Assembly (NCBI GenBank): GCA_034423575.1
Contig: DAOUIF010000036.1
Location: 1 to 64,000, forward strand
Source of the DNA: Bin87 sp034423575
Lineage (GTDB): Bacteria; Chloroflexota; Dehalococcoidia; Lucifugimonadales; UBA3495
Length of the DNA stretch: 64,000 nucleotides
Reading direction: 5' to 3'
The notes under the pieces were generated by a model. The model was not told the DNA's origin. It saw nothing but the letters and a program-made list of their open reading frames with translations, and ran no database searches. Position 1 is the stretch's first letter; the number at the start of each line of letters is the position of its first letter. The position numbers and the translations under genes were made by a program. Positions 32,508 through 40,637 of the stretch are shown here, piece after piece.

Positions 32508-34913
32508 TCAGTGATTGTGCCCATGACCATGGTCGTGACCGTGATCATGGCCGTGCCCGTTACCCGTATAGCCGCTGGCCTGAATGGCCCGCCACACGCG
32601 CTCAGGGGTCAACGGCATGTCGAGGGACGAGATGCCCAGCGGCTTCAGCGCATCCATCACCGCGCTGTAGATGGCGGCGGTCGATGCGATGGTCCCGGTC
32701 TCGCCGATGCCCTTTACCCCCAGGGGGTTGTGGGGCGACGGGGTCACGGTGGAATGGACCTCGATGTCCGGCACCAGGTGGGCGCGCGGGATAGCGTAGT
32801 CCATCATCGTGCCGGTGAGCAGTTGTCCGTTGTCATCGTAGACCGCGCCTTCCCACAGGGCCTGACCGGCCCCCTGCACCACGCCACCATGCACCTGGCC
32901 CTCCACGATCAGAGGGTTGATCTGCGGGCCGCAGTCGTCGACGGCTACGTACCGATCGAGCGTGATGTGGCCATTGTCCGGGTCCACGCTGACGATGGCC
33001 GCATGGGCGCCGAAGGGGTAGCTGAAGTTCTGCGGGTCGTAGTAGGTGCTTGCTTCGAGGCCCGGTTCGAGGCCCTCAGGCAGGTTCCAAGCCACGTTGG
33101 CCTGCAGGGCAACATCCTGGATGCTCTGGGAACGATCGCGGGCTCCGCGCACGAAGAACTGGCCGTCCTCGTACTCGATGTCCGCCTCATCTGCCTCCAG
33201 CAGGTGTGCGGCGATGACCCGCGCCTTGTCACGCAGCTTGCGCATGGTCAAAGCGACCGCGGCGCCGCCAACCACAGTCGTGCGGCTACCATAAGTGCCC
33301 CAGCCCATGGGCGTAGTGTCGGTGTCGCCGTGAACCACTTCCACGTCGTCTACATCGACCCCGATTTCGTCCGCGACGATTTGGGCGAAGGTGGTCTCCT
33401 CACCCTGGCCGTGAGGCGAGGTGCCAATGAAGACGTTCACCTTCCCGGTGGCGTAGATGCGCACGGTGGCGCTTTCCCACAGGCCGCCACCGAAACCAAC
33501 GGCTCCGGCCACCTGGGACGGGCCCAGTCCGCAGATCTCGCAGTAGCAAGCGATGCCCACGCCGCGGAAGGTTCCATGCTCGCGCTCGTGCTCTTGGTCG
33601 TGGCGGAACTGGTCGTATCCAACGTGGCCGAGGAGTTGGTCCAGCGCGCCGGAATAGTTTCCGCTGTCGTAGGTGATGCCGATGGCCACGTCGCGGTTAT
33701 TGTCGAAAGGCTCGATCAGGTTGCGGCGGCGAACTTCCACGGAATCGATCCCGACGGCGTCGCCAACCTTGTCCATCAGGCGTTCCAGCAAGAACGTGGC
33801 CTCGGGGCGACCGGCGCCGCGGTAGGCTTCGACGGGCGTGGAGTTGGTGAACACACCGTACACGTCGGCCTTGATGTTGGCGATGTCGTAAGGCCCCGAA
33901 TACATCAGGCCGTGCAGGATGGTCGGAATGCCCGGCGCTGCCGTGGAAAGGTAGGCCCCCATGCCGGCGTACACCACGCTGCGGACTCCCGTCACCTTGC
34001 CGTTGGCGTCAGCCGCCATCTCCACGTATTCCACGTGGTCGCGACCGTGGGTGGTGGCCACGTAGTTCTCGGTGCGGGTCTCGGTCCACTTCACCGGAAC
34101 GCCCAACTGCATGGAGCAGAAGGCCGTGATCATTTCCCAGGGGTAGACCGCGATCTTCGCGCCGAAACCCCCGCCGACCTCGGGAGCGATCACGCGGATC
34201 TTGTGCTCGGCGACGCCGGTGACCAGGCAAGTCACGAACCGTGCGATGTGCGGGTTCTGGGTGGTGTTCCAAAGCGTGAGCTCGCCCATGGCTGATGACC
34301 AGGACGCGATGGCGGCCCGGGTCTCCATGGGAGTGGGTATTAGCTTCTGCTGATTGATGGTCTCGCTGACCGTCACCGCTGCGCCCGCAAAAGCGGCGTC
34401 GGTGTCGCCGCCCGCCGCGACCCAGTGGAAGGCCTGGTTGTTGGGCGCGTCCTCGTGGAGTTGCGGGGCGCCGTCGGCCAGGGCAGCCTCCGGATTGATG
34501 ATGGAAGGCAGCGGTTCGTATCCAACGTCGATCAGTTCCAGGGCATCCTCAGCCTGGTAGCGATTCTCGGCCACGACCACGGCCACGGCGTCACCTACGT
34601 ACCGCACGACATCCGACGCGATGGCAGGATAAGCCACCGCCTTCAGGTCGGAATCGGGAATAGCCCAGGCGCATGGAATGGGGTTCAGGACGCCCTCGAT
34701 ATCAACGCCGGTGTAAACGGCGAGCACGCCGGCAGACGCCTTGGCTGCGTCCGTGTTGATGCTGGTGATACGGGCGTGAGCGTGGGGACTCCGCAGGATG
34801 GCGGCGTGGACCATGCCCGCCAGCTTGATGTCGTCGGTGTAGGCGGCCTGCCCGGTGATCAGCCGAGGGTCCTCGCGCCGCCGGATGCCGGATCCGAAAA
34901 TGCGGGTAGTCAT
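32508..34913 (-). CDS. molybdopterin-binding large subunit, xanthine dehydrogenase family (form II CoxL-like), His-rich tail
   Basis: 801 residues. IRRREDPRLITGQAAYTDDIK starts the a/b hammerhead domain. Mo-pterin segments include GGGFGAKIAVYP and EAYRGAGRPEATF near residue 360; AYRGAGR is the form II signature, where true CO dehydrogenase has AYRCSFR, so CO oxidation is not predicted. The active-site Glu lies in KGIGETGTIAS. The last 20 residues include GHGHDHGHDHGHGHNH, a histidine-rich tail not expected in the family. It hydroxylates an aromatic or other organic substrate, unknown. XdhC and MocA likely mature it. Confidence 0.9.
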   Translation of the reverse strand: MTTRIFGSGIRRREDPRLITGQAAYTDDIKLAGMVHAAILRSPHAHARITSINTDAAKASAGVLAVYTGVDIEGVLNPIPCAWAIPDSDLKAVAYPAIASDVVRYVGDAVAVVVAENRYQAEDALELIDVGYEPLPSIINPEAALADGAPQLHEDAPNNQAFHWVAAGGDTDAAFAGAAVTVSETINQQKLIPTPMETRAAIASWSSAMGELTLWNTTQNPHIARFVTCLVTGVAEHKIRVIAPEVGGGFGAKIAVYPWEMITAFCSMQLGVPVKWTETRTENYVATTHGRDHVEYVEMAADANGKVTGVRSVVYAGMGAYLSTAAPGIPTILHGLMYSGPYDIANIKADVYGVFTNSTPVEAYRGAGRPEATFLLERLMDKVGDAVGIDSVEVRRRNLIEPFDNNRDVAIGITYDSGNYSGALDQLLGHVGYDQFRHDQEHEREHGTFRGVGIACYCEICGLGPSQVAGAVGFGGGLWESATVRIYATGKVNVFIGTSPHGQGEETTFAQIVADEIGVDVDDVEVVHGDTDTTPMGWGTYGSRTTVVGGAAVALTMRKLRDKARVIAAHLLEADEADIEYEDGQFFVRGARDRSQSIQDVALQANVAWNLPEGLEPGLEASTYYDPQNFSYPFGAHAAIVSVDPDNGHITLDRYVAVDDCGPQINPLIVEGQVHGGVVQGAGQALWEGAVYDDNGQLLTGTMMDYAIPRAHLVPDIEVHSTVTPSPHNPLGVKGIGETGTIASTAAIYSAVMDALKPLGISSLDMPLTPERVWRAIQASGYTGNGHGHDHGHDHGHGHNH

Positions 34914-34916
34914 GGC

Positions 34917-35396
34917 TCAGCCTCCTTGTCCGGCAGCGGCGGCAGCCAGAGCGGCCCTGACGATGTTGTTGTAGCCGGTACAGCGGCACATGTTCCCTTC
35001 CAGGCCGGCCCTTACTTCCTCGGCCGACGGGTTGGGATTGCGCTCAATGATCTCGGTGACCGTCATGATCATGCCGGCAGTGCAGTATCCACACTGGAGG
35101 CCGTGGTTGTTCCAGAAGGCTTCCTGAACGGCAGTCAGGTTTCCGCCGTCAGCCAGGCCCTCGATGGTAGTCACATTGGCGCCATCAGCCTGCGCGGCAA
35201 AAGCGGTGCAGGATTTGACGGTGACTCCGTTCATGCGAACCACGCAGGCCCCGCACTGGCTCGTGTCGCAACCAATCTTGGTGCCGGTCAGGTTCAGGGT
35301 TTCGCGAAGGAAGTGCACGAGCAGGGTGCGTGGTTCCACTTCAGCGGAATGCGAGCGGCCATTCACGGTGACCGTGATGGGTACTTTATTCGGCAA
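34917..35396 (-). CDS. (2Fe-2S)-binding small subunit of the xanthine-dehydrogenase-family enzyme (CoxS-like)
   Basis: 159 residues. The plant-type 2Fe-2S cluster cysteines are in IGCDTSQCGACVVRMNG plus VKSC. The helical domain cluster is in QCGYCTAGMIM and NMCRCTGY. It carries electrons from the molybdenum site to FAD. First gene of the operon S-L-M; the gap to the large subunit is 3 bases. Promoter at 35504-35533. Confidence 0.94.
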   Translation of the reverse strand: MPNKVPITVTVNGRSHSAEVEPRTLLVHFLRETLNLTGTKIGCDTSQCGACVVRMNGVTVKSCTAFAAQADGANVTTIEGLADGGNLTAVQEAFWNNHGLQCGYCTAGMIMTVTEIIERNPNPSAEEVRAGLEGNMCRCTGYNNIVRAALAAAAAGQGG

Positions 35397-35503
35397 AATA
35401 CACCTCCTCTGTCAGGAACGACCGCCATGCCAGCGGCGGCAAGGGTGAGGTAGTGAGCCAAACTGATCGACAGCAAGCAGCGGCGCCGATTCGTTCGTGC
35501 GGC

Positions 35504-35533
35504 AGTATAGACGGCGCGCCGGCGGACGGTCAA
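35504..35533 (-). promoter_or_regulatory. sigma70-like promoter of the coxSLM-type operon
   Basis: TTGACC (complement of 35528-35533), 18-bp spacer, TATACT (complement of 35504-35509). The leader to ATG 35396 is about 100 bases. Confidence 0.55.
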
Positions 35534-36079
35534 TCTGAATGGACTCAAACCAGGGCACGTTGGCATCCAGATGGGACGCGCAGCGCACTGATTTAATCGG
35601 CCCGACAACTCCACAGTGTACGGGCATGAGCGTGTCAGCATCGGCGAACAAACTGGAGCCTTTACGCCGAAATTTCCATCGATTTCGCCTCGGTCGCCCG
35701 CAGTTCTTTCGTCAAACCGGCCATGCGAAAATTGATGGTAGAAGCGCCAGGGACGGTTGCAAGTCAGCGGGAAGGTCAACATTGCCGTCGCAACGCGACT
35801 GATGCGACCACGGTCGACCCTCAACGTGCGCCGCCCGTTCAGATGTACAAACGCCACCGCGAAAACCGGGGACGCAGCGCCCGTCGTAATGGCATTATTG
35901 GTAAACGGCGTTGTGGCTGTCCCTCGGCCGTGACCGCCTGTGCCTGGCAGTCCAACATCAACGAAATTGGCTCGATACTCAGCCATCCCATGGCGACGTA
36001 ATACCGGGCGGTAACCGATGTTGACGAGCGGCTGGGCACGCATCGACCTTGGCAACTCTGCGTCGGAGGAGGCGAATCA
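35534..36079. other. intergenic region without a convincing gene
   Basis: About 550 bases between the coxSLM promoter and the collagen-like gene. Open frames exist on both strands, the longest on minus, but they have no recognisable motif, no good ribosome site and look compositionally random. No repeat, tRNA or clear terminator was seen. Confidence 0.5.
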
Positions 36080-36781
36080 ATGATCCGGACACCATGGCTG
36101 ATTTTCGCTATCGCAGTTGTTGCGCTGACGCTGGTCGGCGCGGTGTCAGCGCAGTCGCCGCCGTCGCCGCCAACCGTGCTGGCCGGAACCGCCTGGCTGG
36201 ACGGACAGTTGGTGCCACCTGGAACGCTGATCCAGGCGATGCAGGGCGACACCCGTCTCAGCCGGATCACAGCCAGAAATGATGGACGGTTCGGTCCGTT
36301 GCAGGTTCCGAAACCTGCGGGTGTCGGGCCGGTGTACTTCTTGATCGACGGCCAAAGAGCCGACGTGGAAATGGAATGGCGTGCCGGGTTCCTGCAAGCC
36401 GACCTGGAACTGCGAGCCGGATTGGGACGCGGTCCCACCCCGCATGCAGATCCCACCGCGACCCCAACTCCCGCACAACCCGCGGCTCCCACTGCGGTGA
36501 TGGTACCCGGGCCTGCGGGGCCGCGTGGTGAAAGAGGCCCGTCCGGGCCGCCGGGGCCTCCGGGTGCGGCAGGACCGCAGGGACAACCCGGCCCCGCCGG
36601 GCCCGCTGGAGCGCAAGGGGAGACGGGACCGCAAGGCGACGCAGGCCCCCGTGGCCAGCAAGGGGATTCCGAGGGCTACGAGCTTTACACCCTCGCCGCG
36701 GCTGGCGTCGCCGTTGTGTTGGCGCTCGCAGCGCTGATCCTGTCGATTGTGACGTTTTCGCGGCGCGATCGCTTGGGGTAA
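36080..36781 (+). CDS. secreted, membrane-anchored collagen-like protein
   Basis: 233 residues after a GGAGG ribosome site. Signal peptide WLIFAIAVVALTLVGAVSA (about residues 6-24), then a beta-rich region of about 95 residues (GTAWLDGQLVPPGTLIQA...), a Thr/Pro linker (TPHADPTATPTPAQPAAP), 18 uninterrupted Gly-X-Y triplets (from GPAGPRGERGPSGPPGPPG to GQQGDS) and a C-terminal transmembrane helix (YTLAAAGVAVVLALAALIL) with a basic tail. The Gly-X-Y region should form a short triple helix on the cell surface, possibly adhesive. The N-terminal domain resembles carboxypeptidase-regulatory-like folds; uncertain. Confidence 0.8.
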   Translation: MIRTPWLIFAIAVVALTLVGAVSAQSPPSPPTVLAGTAWLDGQLVPPGTLIQAMQGDTRLSRITARNDGRFGPLQVPKPAGVGPVYFLIDGQRADVEMEWRAGFLQADLELRAGLGRGPTPHADPTATPTPAQPAAPTAVMVPGPAGPRGERGPSGPPGPPGAAGPQGQPGPAGPAGAQGETGPQGDAGPRGQQGDSEGYELYTLAAAGVAVVLALAALILSIVTFSRRDRLG

Positions 36782-36829
36782 AGCAACGACTATCCGGTGT
36801 AGCCGCCCAACAGGCGTCCTCCATTTCGG

Positions 36830-36860
36830 CCCGCCGCGATAATTCGGCGGGCTCGTATTT
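36830..36860 (+). terminator. terminator after the collagen-like gene
   Basis: CCCGCCG (36830-36836) pairs with CGGCGGG (36845-36851) around an 8-base loop, followed by CTCGTATTT. The tail is only moderately T-rich. Confidence 0.45.
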
Positions 36861-36938
36861 GCACATTCGGAAGGCCAATGATCCGGCTGATACGCTAGAT
36901 TATCCCTCGTGGTCACACCGATTCGCAGTTCTTACACC

Positions 36939-37240
36939 ATACTGCCGCAACACGTTGACCCACGTCTTTCGCGGCACCACCGACACCAACCCGCCTGACA
37001 TCACACCATCGGCGCGTGCGACGCCGTCGAATTGGCAGGGGAACACGGCACTCCTTTGTACGCCCTGGACGAAGCAACCCTGCACTCCAAGTGCCGGCAG
37101 TTCGCGGGTGCATTCGCATCACGTTACCCCAAAGCGCGGGCCGTGTACGCTTCCAAGACCTGCATCGACCCCGCGCTGGCGCGCATCTTCGCCGAGGAGG
37201 GCTTGGGACTGGACGTGGTATCCGGCGGTGAGTTGGCCGC
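36939..37240 (+). pseudogene. truncated duplicate of lysA (5' third only)
   Basis: Alignable with the first ~300 bases of intact lysA (39274-39573): the same order of CTGCCGCAACA, CCGACACCAAC, CATCGGCG-TGCGACGCC, then coding for HGTPLYALDEATLHSKCRQF and IFAEEGLGLDVVSGGELAA. The expected ATG is ATA, one base is inserted and one is lost near the start, and similarity stops abruptly after the equivalent of residue ~100. It cannot make an enzyme because the PLP-lysine region is retained but the rest of the barrel is missing. It lies 2 kb upstream of the real gene in the same direction. Confidence 0.8.
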
Positions 37241-37288
37241 ATCGTGTGGACGGCCCGGCCAGTTCAGCATCGGACCGACGACCCGATG

Positions 37289-37528
37289 TTACCCTGCCTC
37301 TTCCGGGGGCGGGCGGGTTTCAAAGGCGAACAACTTACCGACCCGCACGCCCAGCGCTTTCGCCAATCTTCGGATACTTCTCAATGACGGGTTGCGGGCG
37401 CCACGCTCAATGCCGGAGAGGTAGGAAACGTGGATGCCAGATAGATTGGCCAATTCTTCCTGGGTGTAACCGCGCCGGTTGCGCAATCTGCGGATTTGTC
37501 GGCCAAAAGCCTCTTGGTAACTTGCCAT
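37289..37528 (-). CDS. XRE-family helix-turn-helix regulator
   Basis: 79 residues from ATG 37528, with AAGGGA six bases upstream. FGRQIRRLRNRRGYTQEELA, then SGIHVSYLSGIERGARNPSL and LRSIRRLAKALGVRV form a complete Cro/C1-type HTH; a short Pro/Glu tail follows. A small DNA-binding protein with no sensor domain. It lies directly beside the lysA remnant, which it may have helped to split. Two inverted repeats upstream (37771-37790 and 37871-37892) are candidate operators. Confidence 0.82.
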   Translation of the reverse strand: MASYQEAFGRQIRRLRNRRGYTQEELANLSGIHVSYLSGIERGARNPSLRSIRRLAKALGVRVGKLFAFETRPPPEEAG

Positions 37529-38128
37529 GACAGTCCCTTTTAGTATGTCGCAGTCTCCCGTGCCGGCAGGGGACGTCGGATAGACTGGCCCCTTCTGGTT
37601 CGGAGGCAAGCGCAAAAAGGCACCGATTCGCCTGTCGCCGTTTTCAAGGCGACTAACCAGGCGCACACGCTCTACGGCGAACTGATTGCAGCGCCGGAGC
37701 GACAAATCCCCTGAAGGCGGCGCAGTTGGGGTGCCTTTTCCCGAGCGGGACCCTGCGGGTCCTTATTGACGACTGACAAATTTGCCAGTCAAAAGCGCTT
37801 CGATGAGCGTTCAAACTTCCATCGCTGTAGGCAACGGACTTCCATAATGTAACGAAATATAGATTATCAGTCCATAGCCTATAGTCTATGGACATCAAAG
37901 CGGCATCTGGTTACGGTTTGAGTCATCCACCGCGCCCGGCTTCTCTTTTTTGCTGGATACGCCGACATAAAACGCCCAAGATCGTTGGGCGTGACGGCAA
38001 AGTAGTCCCTCCTGGCAATGGACTGTCAATCTGCGGGAAGAGGCAGGCCAATTTACAGGGCCAGGCCGAGCGCAACATCTGAACGTCAGAAAGGGTCGGA
38101 CCGGAACCGAACGACCGAGGGGGTTCTA
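37529..38128. other. intergenic region with inverted repeats
   Basis: 600 bases without a convincing gene. It contains GGACCC/GGGTCC (hairpin near 37748-37762), GACTG-n10-CAGTC with a CAAATTTG centre (37771-37790), TCCATAG-n8-CTATGGA (37871-37892) and the 8-bp hairpin ACGCCCAA/TTGGGCGT (37972-37992). The first two palindromes could be operators for the adjacent XRE protein. A short minus-strand open frame has no supporting signal. Confidence 0.4.
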
Positions 38129-38587
38129 ATGCCATTCGCTTTGTGTCCTGGAGAAACGGAAATCTGGTCAACGGGGGTGCGAGCCGGTTTGCCCGGCGTT
38201 GGCTCTCGCTCAAATCTGATCGTCACGACCCACCGGGTGATCATCGCGTACTCCCAATGGGGTGAGAGTTACGACCTGTGGATGCCGTTGGACATGGTGG
38301 TGACGGCTGCCTACGGGCGATTTCGGGGTCAATTCTCCTTCAGGAAGTTCTTCCTCTGGTCGCTGTTGTTCCTGGTGCCGGGGCTGATCTACCTGTTGGT
38401 ATGGCTCTTCGGCCGCAAAGAAAGAATGGTTGTGGACGCCGGCGGTGAAATGCGAGTGGAGTTGGAGAACGACATATTGCAAGGAGCGCTGCCCGCGGAG
38501 TTCCTGGACGCCATCGCTTGCGCTCGCCATTCCCTTCTGCATGGCGCCTCGGCCAGCGGGCCGGTGCGGGTCACGTTGAACCCCTGA
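38129..38587 (+). CDS. hypothetical membrane-anchored protein (PH-like fold possible)
   Basis: 152 residues from ATG 38129, with GAGGGGG upstream. It begins FALCPGETEIWSTGVRAGL and carries SNLIVTTHRVIIAYS, a strand pattern seen in bacterial PH-like domains. A hydrophobic helix follows (FFLWSLLFLVPGLIYLLVWLF, ~residues 75-95), then a soluble segment with MRVELENDILQGALPAEFLDAI. Function unknown. Sixteen bases before the next membrane protein, so likely an operon. Confidence 0.55.
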   Translation: MPFALCPGETEIWSTGVRAGLPGVGSRSNLIVTTHRVIIAYSQWGESYDLWMPLDMVVTAAYGRFRGQFSFRKFFLWSLLFLVPGLIYLLVWLFGRKERMVVDAGGEMRVELENDILQGALPAEFLDAIACARHSLLHGASASGPVRVTLNP

Positions 38588-38603
38588 TACGGTGGTGTGA
38601 GAC

Positions 38604-39107
38604 ATGAACAACGAGAAGCTGGGAAAACTGGTTGACGACTTGGTGGAACTGGCTGGCGGCTACAACCCGAGAGGTTTGCTGATCGTCGTTTTGAGCGGAT
38701 TGGCGCTTGGCTTCCTGGTGGGCGGCTTCCTGGCAATGCGGCTCGGCATTTTCTTTCTGCTGCTCCCGGTGGTGGCGGGCCTGGTGGCCGGCGGCGCGAT
38801 AGCCATCATGAAGTTCCAGGAAAGCGGAGGGTTCTCAAATGTGCGCCAGCAAAGGGCCGCAGCGCAAAGCACAAGCCCTTCCAGCGCGCCCCGGCAACCG
38901 AGTCCCGCACCTCCACCACCCACCCAGACCCCGGTCCCGGCGCCGGCTCAACTCAGCGAGCTTGAGCAGCAGGTCATGGAATGGGTGGTTCAGGCCAACG
39001 GCAACGTATCGGTGAGTGCCCTCGCCGATGAACTGGGCATGCCCCCCGATACGGCACGGCAAACCATCGAAGATTTGATCGGCCGGGGAGCTATTACGCT
39101 GGGTTGA
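38604..39107 (+). CDS. membrane protein with C-terminal winged-helix-like domain
   Basis: 167 residues. Two transmembrane helices (LLIVVLSGLALGFLVGGFLA; FFLLLPVVAGLVAGGAIAI), a long Ser/Pro-rich linker (SAPRQPSPAPPPPTQTPVPA), then a soluble domain QQVMEWVVQANGNVSVSALADELGM with DTARQTIEDLIGRGAI, which looks like a winged helix. This suggests a membrane-tethered DNA- or protein-binding module. Probably in an operon with 38129-38587. Not a recognised family. Confidence 0.6.
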   Translation: MNNEKLGKLVDDLVELAGGYNPRGLLIVVLSGLALGFLVGGFLAMRLGIFFLLLPVVAGLVAGGAIAIMKFQESGGFSNVRQQRAAAQSTSPSSAPRQPSPAPPPPTQTPVPAPAQLSELEQQVMEWVVQANGNVSVSALADELGMPPDTARQTIEDLIGRGAITLG

Positions 39108-39273
39108 CGCTCGGCAGAATTGTTTGTCGCTCCACCCAATGGAGTCGACCAGGTGGGGTGCCTGCGGGCCATGACGCCGGGTCAAGCGAACCCCGACCGG
39201 CGTTCGAATGACGGAAGCGGGAGGCTGTGCTAAATTACGCTCCCATCATGCCATTGGCCAACCGGAGCGTCCC

Positions 39274-40587
39274 ATGCTGCCGCAACATCTTGCCCACGTT
39301 TTTCCAGACACCACCCACACCAACCCCGCGGGACATCTCACCATCGGCGGGTGCGACGCCGTTGAGTTGGTAGAGCAGTACGGAACCCCGCTGTACGTCC
39401 TGGACGAATCCACTCTGCGTTCAAGGTGTCGCCAGTTCGCGAGCGCGTTCAAGTCCCGGTATTCCAATGCCCAGGCGGTGTATGCGTCCAAGGCGTATAT
39501 CAACCCGGCGTTGGCGCGGATTTTCGCCGAAGAGGGCCTGGGACTGGACGTGGTGTCCGGAGGCGAGCTGGCCGTGGCCGTGGCCGGCGAAGTGCCGCTG
39601 GACAAGGTGTATTTCCACGGCAACAACAAGACGCCCGCCGAGTTGGAGGAAGCCGTAGCGGCCGGCATCGGGCGCGTCGTGGTCGACAGTTTCCACGAGT
39701 TGGACCTGCTGGAGCATATCTGCGCCGATGCCGACAAATCCCAGGACATCCTGGTGCGCGTCTCGCCCGGGATCGACCCGCACACCCATGCCTACACTAC
39801 CACGGGCATCATCGATTCCAAGTTCGGCTTCTCCATCCAAACGGGCGACGCGGAAAAAGCCATCCAGCAGGCCATCGCTGCACCACACCTCAACCTTCAA
39901 GGGCTGCACTTCCACCTGGGATCGCCGATCTTCGAGCTGGAACCCTACCAGGCTGCGACAGACCTCGTGCTCCGTTTTGCCGCCGGACTGCGCGAACAGG
40001 GCCTTAACCTTCAGGAGTTCAGTCCAGGCGGCGGATTCGCCATCGCCTACACCCGCAACGACCAGCCGCCAGCCCCGGACGACTACGCGGAGGCAATCGT
40101 AAGCACGTTGACCGCCACCTGCGACGAGCTGGGCATGGAGCCCCCGGCGCTGGTTATCGAGCCTGGCCGTTCGATCATCGGACCGGCCGGCGTAGCGCTG
40201 TATCGCATCGGGGCGATTAAGGAGATACCGGGAGTGCGCACCTACGTCAGCGTGGACGGGGGTATGGGAGACAACATCCGGCCGGCGCTGTATCAAGCAT
40301 CGTATGAGGTGCTTTCCGCCAACCGGCCTGGAGCCGATCCGGACGCCACCGTGACCATCGCCGGCAAGTACTGCGAATCCGGGGATGTTCTCGCGTCGGA
40401 CATCCTGCTGCCGGCCCCGGCCGCCGGAGACGTAATCGCCATACCCGCCGCCGGCGCCTATTGTCCTTCCATGGCAAGCAACTACAACCTCAATCCGCGC
40501 CCTCCCATCGTCCTGGTGAACCAAGGTGAGAGCCGGTTGATCCGTCGGCGCGAGTCCTACGCGGACATGATGCTGTGTGACCTATAG
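39274..40587 (+). CDS. lysA: diaminopimelate decarboxylase
   Basis: 437 residues from ATG 39274. YGTPLYVLDESTLRSRCRQF and AVYASKAYINPAL include the PLP-Lys (ASK near residue 61). HFHLGSPIFELEPY, SPGGGFAIAYT, LVIEPGRSIIGPAGV, KYCESGDVLASDILLP and PAAGAYCPSMASNYNL complete the alanine-racemase-like barrel and C-terminal domain; the CESGD cysteine comes from the partner subunit. It makes L-lysine from meso-diaminopimelate. A truncated copy lies at 36939-37240. holB follows 50 bases later. Confidence 0.96.
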   Translation: MLPQHLAHVFPDTTHTNPAGHLTIGGCDAVELVEQYGTPLYVLDESTLRSRCRQFASAFKSRYSNAQAVYASKAYINPALARIFAEEGLGLDVVSGGELAVAVAGEVPLDKVYFHGNNKTPAELEEAVAAGIGRVVVDSFHELDLLEHICADADKSQDILVRVSPGIDPHTHAYTTTGIIDSKFGFSIQTGDAEKAIQQAIAAPHLNLQGLHFHLGSPIFELEPYQAATDLVLRFAAGLREQGLNLQEFSPGGGFAIAYTRNDQPPAPDDYAEAIVSTLTATCDELGMEPPALVIEPGRSIIGPAGVALYRIGAIKEIPGVRTYVSVDGGMGDNIRPALYQASYEVLSANRPGADPDATVTIAGKYCESGDVLASDILLPAPAAGDVIAIPAAGAYCPSMASNYNLNPRPPIVLVNQGESRLIRRRESYADMMLCDL

Positions 40588-40637
40588 CCGGCCATGCGGC
40601 TGCTTGTTCACGCACGGGCCGAAACGAGATCAGGGGC

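Noticed and set aside
32478..34295. 605-residue open frame on the plus strand opposite coxL
   Set aside because: It is the antisense of the CoxL-like gene and arises from high-GC codon bias; no start signal and no recognisable domain.
31606..35396. True aerobic CO dehydrogenase
   Set aside because: The active-site loop is AYRGAGR rather than AYRCSFR and the gene order is S-L-M, so a form II-type enzyme of other substrate is more likely.
35363..36055. 230-residue minus-strand frame before coxS
   Set aside because: No motif, no Shine-Dalgarno; it covers the promoter region and runs past the coxS start.
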